A DNA stretch of 64,000 bases from Gigantopelta aegis. Lineage: Eukaryota; Mollusca; Gastropoda; Neomphalida; Peltospiridae. Location of the stretch: assembly GCF_016097555.1 (NCBI RefSeq), contig NC_054712.1, positions 49,606,209 through 49,670,208 on the forward strand. The letters are read 5' to 3'. The notes beneath the pieces were generated by a model, which did not search any database, was not told the origin of the DNA, and was given only the letters and a program-made list of their open reading frames with translations. The position numbers were made by a program, and so were the translations under genes. This document shows positions 11,214 to 22,395 of this stretch, piece by piece; position 1 is the stretch's first letter; each line of letters begins with the position of its first letter.

Positions 11214-11689
11214 GCTCTTTGTAAAACCATTCATCAAAGTTAAATTTATATATATATATATATATATATACATTATTTACAACCTCGTCTAGTTAATCGG
11301 GATTTGTCCCGGCAGTAGCTCGACACATACAGATTAACATAGACTGGTACCGAGTTTGTTATTCTATTTATTACCCCAGCTATTTTTTTTTTTTTTTTTA
11401 AAAAAGCCTTTATTTTCGATATAGCCTACATCGGCTACACATTCATGTATACAGAAACAACGTAAACTACTTTACTGTTCTGGGTATTGCTTAAACTTTG
11501 TATTTTATTCACAGTTCACAGATAATATGAAATACAGGAATATATGCCTTGACAAAAATCACTATGAGCTTTCGTCCACTCACAGATTACTGATGGCCAA
11601 AATATTGAGTCCTGGCTCATGGACTAAACAATGTTTTATGATGTTCACCACTGATCGCCTATTTAAGAAATACAGCCTAGTGAATTGTC
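11214..11689. repeat. (TA)n, second foldback copy, otherwise nothing
   Basis: TA array about 11247-11270, then the foldback repeat at 11280-11344 (related to 4560-4624) and a T/A-run near 11383-11405. I see no coding signal in the remainder. Confidence 0.5.
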
Positions 11690-12119
11690 AGAATACGTCG
11701 TCCTACTGCTGCTTCTATTGCTACTACTTCTACTACTACTACTACTGCTACTACTACTGCCTCTGCTACTGTTGCTGCTACTACTACTACTGCCTCTGCT
11801 ACTGTTGCTGCTACTACTACTACTGCCTCTGCTACTGTTGCTACTACTACTACTACTGCCTCTGCTACTGTTGCTACTACTACTACTACTACTACTGCCC
11901 CTACTACTATTGCTACTACTACTACTACTACTACTGCCTCTGCTACTGTTGCTACTACTACTACTACTGCCTCTGCTACTGTTGCTGCTACTACTACTAC
12001 TGCCTCTGCTACTATTGCTACTACTACTACTACTACTGCCTCTGCTACTGTTGCTACTACTACTACTACTGCCTCTGCTACTGTTGCTACTACTACTACT
12101 ACTGCCTCTGCTACTATTG

Positions 12120-12153
<34 letters not shown>

Positions 12154-12167
12154 CTCTACTACTATTG

Positions 12168-12202
<35 letters not shown>

Positions 12203-12218
12203 GCCCCTGCTACTATTG

Positions 12219-12256
<38 letters not shown>

Positions 12257-12476
12257 GCCCCTGCTACTATTGCTACTACTACTACTACTACTGCCTCTGC
12301 TACTATTGCTACTACTACTACTACTGCCTCTGCTACTGTTGCTACTACTACTACTACTGCCTCTGCTACTATTGCTACTACTACTACTACTACTACTTCC
12401 CCTGCTACTGTTGCTACTACTACTACTGCCTCTGCTATTATTGCTACTACTACTACTACTGCCCCTGCTACTATTG

Positions 12477-12508
<32 letters not shown>

Positions 12509-12638
12509 GCCCCTGCTACTATTGCTGCTACTACTACTACTACTACTGCCTCTGCTATTATTGCTACTACTACTACTACTGCCTCTGCTACTATTGCTAC
12601 TACTACTACTACTACTACTACTGCCCCTGCTACTATTG

Positions 12639-12682
<44 letters not shown>

Positions 12683-12957
12683 GCCCCTGCTACTATTGCT
12701 ACTACTACTACTACTACTGCCTCTGCTATTATTGCTACTACTACTACTACTACTACTGCCTCTGCTACTATTGCTACTACTACTACTACTGCCCCTGCTA
12801 CTATTGCTACTACTACTACTACTACTGCCCCTGCTACTATTGCTACTACTACTACTACTACTGCCTCTGCTATTATTGCTACTACTACTACTACTGCCTC
12901 TGCTACTATTGCTACTACTACTACTACTGCCTCTGCTACTGTTGCTACTACTACTAC
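11690..12957. repeat. Degenerate CTA/CTG trinucleotide array
   Basis: Runs of (CTA)n are punctuated regularly by gcctctgctactgttgct or gcccctgctactattgct, giving a higher-order unit of roughly 30-50 bp. It appears open as poly-Leu or poly-Tyr/Cys in several frames, which is an artefact of the period. It ends at an assembly gap, so its true length is unknown. Confidence 0.95.
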
Positions 12958-13157
12958 NNNNNNNNNNNNNNNNNNNNNNNNNNNNNNNNNNNNNNNNNNN
13001 NNNNNNNNNNNNNNNNNNNNNNNNNNNNNNNNNNNNNNNNNNNNNNNNNNNNNNNNNNNNNNNNNNNNNNNNNNNNNNNNNNNNNNNNNNNNNNNNNNNN
13101 NNNNNNNNNNNNNNNNNNNNNNNNNNNNNNNNNNNNNNNNNNNNNNNNNNNNNNNNN
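12958..13157. other. Assembly gap, 200 N
   Basis: Exactly 200 ambiguous bases, most likely a placeholder of arbitrary size, placed where the trinucleotide array defeats assembly. Confidence 0.98.
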
Positions 13158-13240
13158 AGGAGATGATACGTTATCGATAAATATCGTCTTCAACATATGT
13201 TGGAGATAATTTTTGAGACTTGTAACTGGAAGGAAGGATA

Positions 13241-13530
13241 TATTGTAACGACGCACTCAACACATTTTATTTACGGTTATATGACGTCGGACACATGGTT
13301 AAGGACCACACGTATATTAAGAGAGGAAACCCGCTATCATCACTATATGGGCTACTCCTTTCGATTAGCAACTAGGGATCTTTTATATGCACCATCCCAC
13401 AGACAGGATAGTACATACCACGGCCTTTGGAACGAGAAATAACCCAATGGGCCCATTGACGGGAATCGATCCTAGATCGATCGCGCATCAGGCGAGCGCT
13501 GTACCACTGAGCTGTAACTGGCTGCTCCAC
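13241..13530 (-). mobile_element. SINE, head 1 / tail B
   Basis: Reads backwards from taacgacgcactcaacacat through gatcttttatatgcaccatc to a diverged tRNA-like head near 13470-13525. Confidence 0.8.
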
Positions 13531-13628
13531 GGTGATGTCCCGTTCACCTGAGCCATATGATCTAATGAAATAAGCACGACTGGAATTGTTTGTTCCGTGA
13601 CGTGTGATTTAACCTGAAACTGATTACA

Positions 13629-14014
13629 AAGAAAGAAGTGTTTTATTTAACGACGCACTCAACACATTTTATTTACGGTTATATGGCGTCAGACATATGG
13701 TTAAGGACCACACAGATTTTTTTAGAGGAAACCCGCTGTCGCCACATAGGCTACTCTTTTACGACAGGCAGCAAGGGATCTTTTATTTGTGCTTCCTACA
13801 GGCAGGATAGCACAAACCATGGCCTTTTGTTGAACCAGTTATGGATCACTGGTCGGTGCAAGTGGTTTACATCTACCCATTGAGCCTTGCGGAGCACTCA
13901 CTCAGGGTTTGGAGTCGGTATCTGGATTAAAAATTCCATGCCTCGACTGGGATCCGAACCCAGTACCTACCAGCCTGTAGACTGATGGCTTGCCACGACG
14001 CCACCGAAGCCGGT
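13629..14014 (-). mobile_element. Chimeric SINE, head 2 / tail B, interrupted by an LTR
   Basis: The tail and core match the other SINEs, but the 5' head differs: on the minus strand it runs gtggcgtcgtggca..ctggtaggtactgggttcggatcc, with a good B box. A 13-bp target duplication gaaactgattaca is found at 13616-13628 and again at 15188-15200, beyond the LTR. This shows a SINE insertion whose head end was later split by the 14015-15181 element. Confidence 0.9.
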
Positions 14015-15181
14015 TGTCACGGGGATTCTATAATACCCGTAACTGAATAAAACACGATTATCCAAATGTCTCTCCTAACTGTATATCTATTAGATCTCTC
14101 TGTAACAGGCAGTATATACCCGCGTTGGCTCGTCTAGGTATGATCAGAGATACGATCTTATATAAAGTATATATTATTATAGCACGTTTAGTTCACTAGA
14201 AAACACAACAAAAACACAATACACTTTGGAATCTGTATTAACCTACGCAGACCAATGTACTGCCGCAGTAGTTAATTAATAACAACAATAATAACAACCC
14301 AGGAACTGATCACTTAATTAGTTAATCTCTAGGTGTCTAGTTTACACAATATGCTAATCACTTCACCGTGACACAACATCCACACGTGTGATAATTGAGA
14401 ACCGCTTCTAGGGGAACTTAATTAATAAAGGAATTACAACACTATTCCTAACTGGTTAATTTTTAATTAACCCTTAACTACTCATTCAGTAACCTTGTAA
14501 CACAGAATTAATACTGGTACCTATCACAATAAAGACAATAACCTACAGTGTTCCTAGGTCTTCTAGGATGACTGGCTAAGCTTTATATTACCAAATACTC
14601 GTATAAATATAGAACAGTAAGACTACGATTTACTTCGTCAGATGACCGAAGACACTGTCTAAATAATATTGGTATAATACAGTATTAAAATATTTAAAGT
14701 CACATCAATCACATCAAGGTTATACAACAGAGCAGAAATAATATATTTACCAAAGTCCAAACGGACTAACGTTCCCTGGGAGCCGTCCTTTTTGCTTCTC
14801 CAAGATAACTCTAAAACACTAGCTATTTATTATAATTCGAATATCGCCTGGGGGTACATCGCGGCACCGAATCTTATCATGTGAGATTCCACCACGACCA
14901 GAGTCGGTATATTTTTCTCTGATCGTCAGACTGGCTGTCGCCATTCCGCGAGCAATCCCCTGGTCATAAACAGCACTACCGGAGATATTACGTAACTACT
15001 AGCCACATGGCCTCCACACCTGCTCTGGGTGTGTATTAGGCGTACAGCTCGACGACCGTCGCGCAAAGGTATTACGTAACAAGTTGCCCATCTGGCTAAG
15101 TGCATTTGGAACTGCACATGGTCCTCTAAAACAATTAATATCGCCAGAGGCGAAAAGTAATTAAGAGCATGTACCGTCACA
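14015..15181. mobile_element. Probable solo LTR of an LTR retrotransposon
   Basis: The block starts TGTCACGGGG and ends CCGTCACA, so it has the TG...CA termini of LTRs. It is bounded by a perfect 5-bp duplication ccggt (14010-14014 and 15182-15186). Length 1167 bp with no capsid, protease or polymerase coding sequence, as expected of a solo LTR left by recombination. Family (Gypsy, BEL or other) cannot be decided. It is younger than the SINE it interrupts. Confidence 0.75.
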
Positions 15182-15286
15182 CCGGTCGAAACTGATTACA
15201 GGATGACGCCGTAAATACCTTCTTGTTGGGGAGAAGACCTGGGGTCTATTTCACAAAACATCGTAAGTTTACGTCTGCGTTCAGCT

Positions 15287-17711
15287 CTAAAGCTGGTATC
15301 TCACGAAGACAAATTTCACTTGCGTAAGGTATGCGACTGAAATTCGCCAATTCGCCAAATATTAGTAAAACAGTAGCAAAACTGTTGCGTAAATTCGTAG
15401 ATATCGCCAAAGCATCGCCAGCAGTTTTGAACATGTTCAAAATTTTCAGCGAGTATTTTGCGACAGTTGAACGCCAAATGTTAGCAAAGTGTTAGTAAGA
15501 CATTCTCACTAATGTAGCACTAATGTAGCACTAACGTCGCATGGCCGGATGGCCTCTGGTTTTTCACTACATTAGTGATAAGTTAGTACGAAGTTAGTGC
15601 TAATATTTTGCGACTGTTTGGCGTAGCTTTGGCTTTCATGTCTTGACGCGAGACATAGTCACTTACAACGTGCATATGTTGCACGTATACGCACGCACAT
15701 GTCACAAAATATTCGCGTGACGGCACTGTACCACGTGACCTCGCGTGCCTATAGATAAGGTGACATTGAAAACCGCTGAAGTGTGGTTTTATTACATTTT
15801 TGTGGATATTTCAGTTAGCCATCATGCTGTACTGCTGTCCTCTGTACTGCTGTCTTCTGGTACTGGTTCAGGTTGTGGCTGTGGCTGCTGTTCTGGCCTC
15901 TGGACCCACTTCTTTCTCTTCTTAACGATGTATGCTGGATCTACCATTCTGTCTTGCCACTCCACACTTCCAGATCCATTGTAGTAATCCATCAGAAAGT
16001 CTTTGAGATCCTTTCCTGCCTTGGTTGTTGTGTTTCTCCCAGTATTCTGGAGTGGTAACAAGACCTGGTCTTCTTGGCGCCAACTTCCCTCAACTAGTTC
16101 ATGGGTGTCAGGATCTTCAAAGTCCACTCTCCTCTGCACTTTCTGAGGTTTCCTCTCTATCAGCAGGTTGTGCAGGCGACAGCATGCCAACACGATCTTG
16201 ATAGCTCTGTCTGGTCTTACCAACATTGTACCAAGAAGGCACCTGAAGCGCTGGGCCAGAATACCAAATGTATTCTCCACTGGATTTCTGGCCCTTGACA
16301 GCCTGTAATTGAAGATCCTCATCTGCTTGGTCAAGTTCCTCTGGGAGAAGGGCTTCACAAGCCAACTCTTCTGTGCAAAGGCAGCATCTGCAACTAGGTT
16401 ATAATGAACAGGCACCTGGCTGTTGGGTAGTGGCTCTGGAGGTGGCAGGCCAGCCTTCCCCTGGTCAAGGCCCTTGTACAGACTAGTTCCCTTGAATACT
16501 CCCCCATCATAACAGCTTCCATTGGCACCAACATCTATGTAGAGCAACTTGTACTGGGAATCAACCACTGCCATCAAAACAATAGAGAAAGTTCCCTTGT
16601 AATTGTAATAGAGACTCCCACTATTGGCAGGTGCTTGGATCTTCACATGGTTGCCATCAATCGCCCCAATACAGTTGTTGAAGTTCCATCGATCAGCAAA
16701 TCCCTTGGCCACTTCTCTCCACTCATCAGGGCTGGGACACTTGATCAACTCTTCATGGAACTCATCGTAGATAGCTTGACATACTTCAGGCACTACACTG
16801 CAGAAACCATAGGCCATGGACATGTATGAGTCACCAGTGGCCAGATATCTCAAGGTAATGGCAACCTTGAGCCCAGGTTCCAAGCATCTTCTCATGTTCG
16901 TATCTTGCTTCTGTATCCTTGGAGTGAGTCTCACCACCAACTCATGGAAAAGGTCTGGGTCCATTCTAAGAAAGTTCTTGTACCTGGCAACTTCTTGTAC
17001 CATCCATACTTTGGCCTGTCCTGCAACCACTTGTGCATCCAGATTCTCTTGGGTCTTCTCTTCTTCTTCTTTTCTTCCTCCTTCTTTCTCTCTTCATGCT
17101 GAATGACAACAGCAACAGCTGCAAGCAGGTAACATTCCTCTTCAGCAGCAACTGCAGCCTGTAGATCAACTTCCATAGGTTCAAGGTCCATACTTTTAGA
17201 GGTTTAATAGCTCTTCTAGAGGTCTTCTTGGATGTGCTACACTGATGATGATCAGATTCAGACTGATGCTCCAATGGTTTTCAACAGGGGGTTGTATAGG
17301 TAGCTTCCAAATGCCAAATGTTCGCCAAACATGCGCCAAACGTTCGCATTTTCGTTGCAAAATTAGTGAGATGTTAGTGCAACATTAGTGCGACTGATGC
17401 GAGACTGTCATGCGACTAAGACGTTGCATGCGACGTTAGTGCGTCAGTTGCACTGATGTTGCACTAACGTCTCACTAATGTCTCACTAACTTTTGGCGAA
17501 TGTTTGGCATTGATTACTCCATATGAGGCCAAATACGCCAAAATTTCGCACTAATGACTCACTAATGTCTAACTAACTTAGCACACATGTTTGGCGATTG
17601 CTTGGTGACTTTTTTTGGCGCAAAAAAATATCTGCGACAATTACGTTTTCAAAAATGCAATAGTCGCAAAATTAAACGTGACAATTTGTCTTCGTGAGAT
17701 ATAGGCTTTAG
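15287..17711 (-). mobile_element. PIF/Harbinger DNA transposon
   Basis: Terminal inverted repeats of about 29 bp share ctaaagc and tatctcacgaagacaaatt (left at 15287; right end 17711 on the other strand). The direct repeat ttcagc lies at 15280-15285 and 17712-17717, longer than the 3 bp usual for the superfamily, so the exact ends are uncertain. Between each TIR and the transposase lie 350-450 bp filled with short recurring motifs (gcactaatg, gcgaaca/cgccaaa), probably subterminal binding sites. It is inserted in an M3-type MITE fragment. Confidence 0.8.
15822..17191 (-). CDS. PIF/Harbinger transposase (HARBI1-like DDE nuclease), one frame break near the N-terminus
   Basis: The uninterrupted part from 17030 to 15822 is 402 residues. 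DDE landmarks in order: IQKQDTNMRRCLEPGLKVA, then NCIGAIDGNHVKI with the first Asp, GSLYYNYKGTFSIVLMAVVD, VDVGANGSCYDGGVF, LVADAAFAQKSWLVKPF with the second Asp, and FNYRLSRARNPVENTFGIL with the Glu. An acidic/Gln-rich tail ends the protein. The N-terminal Lys/Glu-rich segment and RPKRIWMHKWLQDRPKYG belong to the family but lie in another frame starting at Met 17191, so a small indel near 16990 (or a start at 17030) must be invoked. Harbinger elements usually also carry a Myb-like second protein. None is seen here, so mobility would need a partner in trans. Confidence 0.85.
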
Positions 17712-18045
17712 TTCAGCAAACGAACGGTTCGCTAACGTTCGCTCGCGTGTGCGTGTGCGTGTCAATATAACATTATAATTAAGTCAACATAATGTGAAAA
17801 TGTATCACACCATATTTAGAGAGAAAAAACCCTAACCGTAACCCTGATCCTAAACCTAAATATTTTGTTGTTATGTCGATGGTAGTTCTATGCCACCATA
17901 TTAATTATAGTTTGTTTAGTTTTGTTGTTATGTCGACGGTAGTTCTATACCATATTAATTAAAGTTTGTTTAGTTTTGTTGTTATGTCGATGGTAGTTCT
18001 ATTCCACCATATTAATTAAAGTTTGTTTAGTTTTACGACATCACC

Positions 18046-18362
18046 AGAAATGTTTTATTTAACGACGCACTCAATACATTTTATTTACGGTTATATTGCG
18101 TCAGACAAATGGTTAAGGACCACACAAATATTGAGAGAGGAAACTCGCTGTCGCCATTTCATGGGCTACTCTTTTCGATTAGCAGCAAGGGTTCTTTTAT
18201 ATGCATCATCCCACAGACAGAGTAGTATATACCACGGCCTTTGATATACCAGTCGTGGTGCACTGGCTGGAGCAAGAAATAGCGCAATGGGCCCACTAAC
18301 GGGAATCGATCCCAAACCGACCGCGCATCAAGCGAGCGTTGTGCCACTGGGCTACGCCTCGA
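18046..18362 (-). mobile_element. SINE, head 1 / tail B, near full length
   Basis: Minus strand: tRNA-like head (cgtagcccagtggcac..), core with ctggtatatcaaaggccgtg, and tail ending gagtgcgtcgttaaataaaa. It ends directly beside a MITE at 18379. Confidence 0.85.
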
Positions 18363-18378
18363 CCATAATAATAATTAA

Positions 18379-18503
18379 TAATTAGTGCCACTCGATGGAG
18401 CGATTCGTACGCGCTACGTGTCGTCGTGATATCTGGACTAGCAAACAACGACACCCAATCCAGCGTAACGCACATGATGCGTTCCACCAAGGGGCACTAA
18501 TTA
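18379..18503. mobile_element. Small foldback MITE
   Basis: Inverted ends taattagtgccactcgatgg and, on the other strand, taattagtgccccttggtgg; about 125 bp, non-coding. Confidence 0.65.
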
Positions 18504-19480
18504 AACACCCACAAACTCCAACCAGGACCTGAACGCCGGTGCAATTCTCTGTGGTGAAAACGTTTCAGATCTGTTAATTTTGCATAAACGTATCCATCGT
18601 GGTTGACCCTCTTACCCCCACCTACCTCGTCTCGAACGCTTATGACAGTGACAGTGATTAAAGGACAGACGCGTGTCCATACATTTAAGCAGAGGAGCAG
18701 ACTAGTGAAGTTTATAGCCTCTATTAGAAACATGCTTAGCTGCCCTTGATTTACATAGCGCTAAGCGGCCCCAATCAGCCACTAAATTATTTCCGGCGCG
18801 TTCACGATCCAGTCGCTTGCAACAAAGGCCCCTTGTTACTACTGCGTTGTGGAGTAGTCGTCGACTTGTTCTTTTATTTTTTGACGTTAATAAAGTTTTC
18901 TAATACTATTATTGTTTGTCAGATTGTGTGCAATCTCCTTCTTTTACAGAAAAGAAAATGTACAATATGTTTTGTGCTCAACAGAACACGTCTTGGGGAG
19001 ACCAAGAAAAAGGGCTCATTGATGACTGACTCGTTAAAACGGCACCTTAATAAAGTTTTGATATTTGCAAGTAATATGCTAATTTCTAATAGAGGCTATT
19101 GGGGGGGGGGGGGGGGGTCGAGTATTCGGGCTAGGTCGAGACATAAACCCCCGGAAATTATATTTGAAAAAAAACAGAAAACGTTGCTTGAGCAGGTAAG
19201 GGTTTCGACTAGCGTCTCCACGAGTACTCGGTCACGGGTCTAGCTAGATTCGGGTCCGTTCACAGGATTCGAATACCCGTGCAAGGAAGAGCACCCATTT
19301 AAAAAAAAAATTACATGATAGGGCTAAGAGATAATGAAATATGGAGGGAAACAAAAATTCAATGTATGGAATGCAATACAATGGCATGATTTGGCATCCA
19401 TGTTCATCTCTGGAATTAAGATGCATAAGGCTAGTTTATTTTTTTGATTAGTCTCATTATCATCTACTCGGGTCCGGTTC
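18504..19480. other. Unassigned; one 17-bp inverted pair
   Basis: A perfect inverted pair atagcctctattagaaa lies at 18714-18730 and 19083-19099, possibly the ends of a 386-bp foldback element. A G-run follows at 19101-19117. No coding feature is recognisable. Confidence 0.35.
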
Positions 19481-19620
19481 GAGTTTGACCCTTAAGTACT
19501 CGAGTCCAGTTTCGACCCCCAAAACACCTCTCCCTGCACAAGCACCTGGAGAACGTTAGTCGGTAAAGTGACATGCGCTATTTTAATAGTTGAAATTGGC
19601 CTCAAAGAAATTATTCTTAC

Positions 19621-19752
19621 ACTTCTAGGTGAAAGGTTTCCATTGCCATTCCAATTATAGTTGTTCCCAACGTTGTTGCCAAAGCCGATTCTGTAGCCGT
19701 ACACCACGGTCCAACAAACACTGACCAAGAGGAATATGGCGAAACACTTCAT
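19621..19752 (-). CDS. Signal-peptide exon of a small secreted Asn-rich protein (paralogue A, probably incomplete)
   Basis: Forty-four codons from ATG 19752: a hydrophobic signal peptide MKCFAIFLLVSVCWTVVYGY followed by a Gly/Asn/Trp-poor version of the paralogue's repeat (GNNVGNNYNWNGNGNL) and SPRS. The following gtaagaataa at 19620 is a good 5' splice site at the position aligned with that of paralogue B. Upstream, tatttttag lies 15-20 bases before the ATG as in B. I could not find a cysteine-rich second exon between here and 17.7 kb, so the copy may be broken or its exon may have diverged. Function unknown. Confidence 0.7.
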
Positions 19753-19791
19753 CGTTGTGTTCAGTGAACTAAAAATATATCGAGGGATTCA

Positions 19792-20043
19792 TTAAAGGCA
19801 CTGTCCAGAGTTTGCTGTCATTGTTAAGGTGTTCCCGACAAACGGAAATCCGAGTTTTTAAACACTACGGCGTATTTTTTACTATTAAGGCAACACCACA
19901 CAATACGAATGTCACTTATAAGAACCACGAAGATAGCCGATTAGCAAGAGAAACATTACAATTACATTGATTGCTGTGCAATCGATTATTCTCGTTGTTA
20001 TTCTCATACGAGGCACCCATATCGTGTGGCTTCGCCTTTAGAG

Positions 20044-20125
<82 letters not shown>

Positions 20126-20177
20126 TCAGTTTAGAATATCCAGTTCCGCATATCTGAAGTGTTTCTGGTTATCCTGG

Positions 20178-20258
<81 letters not shown>

Positions 20259-20852
20259 AATTAGTTTAGAATATCCAGTTCCGCATATCTGAAGTGTTTC
20301 TGGTTATCCTGGAGTTTTCAATATCACAAAAAACATGTTTAATTTTTTTTTTAACGCACGCACCTCTGAGAAGTAACGGTTATGAAGACGAGCTCTAATC
20401 TATTTTAAGGATATTTCCCCGTTTCAGTGTATCTTGACTCTAGATTTATTCTGCTGTAACTTTACCCAAATGTGTTACAACTTAGTAGATGAACTAAACT
20501 TAGTGTCCATTTCCACGGGTTGAAACTAGGGTGTGCGACTTTAACGACTAGAATTACATATTAAAACAAAACTCAGCACAAAAGATCAGTGGCTGTATAT
20601 TAAATCGACCCAGTGTCAAACGTCATTTTATTTCTTCTTCTTTTTTTCCCCTTTTTTTCGTACGCAAGAAATTATTGGTAATCCAAATCCAGTTTGAGCT
20701 ACATAAAAACAGTATCAAGCGATCAGAAACACGTTGAATATATGGACACTGATATTCTAAACAACAATCTATATTTAGTATGAAATTTTAATCGTTACAA
20801 AATTTTATTAGTCAGAAACACAATGACAGCAAACTCACAACAGTCCCTTTAA
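19792..20852. mobile_element. Composite M1-type element with nested MITEs and a duplicated (TA)n block
   Basis: Outer ends ttaaaggcactgtcc and, reversed, ttaaagggactgttg, both beginning TTAA, match family M1. Inside is an M4-type MITE (19886-20040, ends taaggcaacaccacac / reversed taaaggcgaagccacac), then two tandem copies (20119-20182 and 20252-20316) of a block starting ttagaatatccagttccgca, each preceded by about 70 bp of (TA)n, and a stretch shared with the M2 MITE at 23502. It is a layered, non-coding element just upstream of paralogue A exon 1. Confidence 0.65.
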
Positions 20853-21139
20853 AAAACAACAACAACAACAACAACAACATACAAACAAAGAAGCTATCTA
20901 ACGTTTTAGGAGTTGAATATCGATAACGTATGTAACAGACGACTAAAAATTCTTACAAATCCTGTTTAATATATTGTCTGCTTATGGTTTCATGTTAGGA
21001 TATGACAAATGTTTTAAAATGGTGCACGATACTAGTACAAAACACACTCAATTGCTCAATTCCGACGCAGACCATTTTCGAGTTCACACTCTTGACAATA
21101 AACATATTAGTACTGGTAACTAGTACAGACGATGACATC

Positions 21140-21440
21140 TTCCCCCCACCCCCCAAAAAAAAAAAAACAAAAAACACACAAAAAAAAACAAAAACAAAAC
21201 CAACAACAAACAAAAACAAAACAAAAACAACAACAACAACAAACAACAAAAAAACAAAACAACCCCCCCCCCCCCCCAACCCCCACCCCCCCCCCCCCCC
21301 CCCCCCCCACCCCCCCCCCCCCCCCCCCCCCCCGCCTCCACCCAAACCACACACACACACAAATCAAAACAAAGACACAAAAATCCACAAAAAACAACAC
21401 AAAAAACCCACCACAAAACAACAACAACAAAAAACATCAG
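21140..21440. repeat. Low-complexity A/C tract
   Basis: Poly-A/C followed by long C-runs and (AC)n. Several apparently long open frames across it are compositional artefacts. Another C-run lies at 21770-21795. Confidence 0.9.
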
Positions 21441-21825
21441 CAATACCCCTTTCTGGCAAGACAGTTTCTGGGTAATTGTTTTATTTTTGTTTGTTTGTTT
21501 GTTTGTTTTTTTAGCCTTTCACTAATCACCAACTTGCAAGTTTAATGTCGTGAGTGAATTCCAATACAATCAAACTAAGATATGTGGCGTCACATTTAGG
21601 ACACTGTATGCATTTTAAAGAAAACTTTAGCTACTGTTCAGTTGTCGAAAACTTGCGAAATAGACAGTTATTTTCACACTTTAGATAGCCATACCCTTAC
21701 GTATTTAAATAGGATAGAACTAAAGGATATTCTAAGTACTTGGATGTACCGCGCAAAAAAAAAAATACCACCCCCCCCCCCCCCCCCCCTCCTCCCCAAC
21801 TACTATAGCCTATGAGTGATGCATT

Positions 21826-22177
21826 TTAACTTACTTCGCAAAAAGACACCAAATCCCCCTCCCCCAACTACTATAGCCTATGAGCGATACATTTTAACTT
21901 ACCTCGCAAAAAGACACCAAATCCCCCCTCCCCCAACTACTATAGTCTATGAGCGATGCATTTTAACTTACCTCGCAAAAAGACACCAAATCCCCCTCCC
22001 CCAACTACTATTGCCTATGAGCGATGCATTTTAACTAACCTCGCGAAAAGACACCAAATCCCCCCTCCCCCAACTACTATAGTCTATGAGCGATGCATTT
22101 TAACTTACCTCGCGAAAAGACACCAAATCCCCCCTCCCCCAACTACTATAGTCTATGAGCGATGCATTTTAACTTAC
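21826..22177 (-). repeat. 69-bp tandem repeat carrying a 5' splice-site sequence, six donors in total
   Basis: On the minus strand each unit runs gaggtaagttaaaatgc, then gctcatagactatag, then a G-rich run and tttttgcgag. The six gt sites follow 22178, 22109, 22040, 21972, 21903 and 21835. Five read gtaagt and one reads gttagt. The first is the presumed donor of the non-coding exon of paralogue A. Each unit also holds the tiny frame ATG CAT CGC TCA TAG or a one-base variant. Confidence 0.8.
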
Positions 22178-22395
22178 CTCTGAAAGCTGCCACGAGCGTT
22201 CGGTTGGTACGGATGTCGTTTATGACTGTGCATTTACTTTCTACTACTGCTGAAGAGACGTGTTTTCACATCAAGCAGACGTCAGTTAAAAGTTTCAAAT
22301 TGGAAGTCCTGTCAGCAGACAATCTGATTTCCGGTCAACATGATGCTATCGAGCATGATCTCCGGACATTATCGCTTGCATGTCCAGAATAACAT
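22178..22395 (-). promoter_or_regulatory. Probable 5' untranslated exon and promoter of paralogue A
   Basis: About 200 bp closely related to 32306-32500, for example gtctgctgacaggacttcca and acttttaactgacgtctgct on the minus strand. Both copies stop at a gt donor at the same point (ctttcagag|gtaagt here, ctttcagaa|gtaagt in B), and each lies upstream of a signal-peptide exon. Shared sequence ending at a splice donor argues for a conserved non-coding first exon. The transcription start is not visible. Confidence 0.6.

Noticed and set aside
11527-13209. 560-codon Tyr/Cys-rich and 493-codon poly-Leu frames
   Set aside because: Artefacts of a CTA/CTG trinucleotide array that also run through the N gap.
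13197-13883. Recurrent small frames containing TTHSTHFIYGYMASDIWLR
   Set aside because: They are reverse readings of SINE tail B, repeated at 18 kb, 33 kb and 44 kb, not a protein family.
14926-15180. 84-codon frame as a gene
   Set aside because: Lies wholly inside the probable LTR and has no recognised motif.
20995-21545. Overlapping Gly- and Pro-rich frames near 21.2 kb
   Set aside because: Low-complexity A/C tract open in several frames on both strands.
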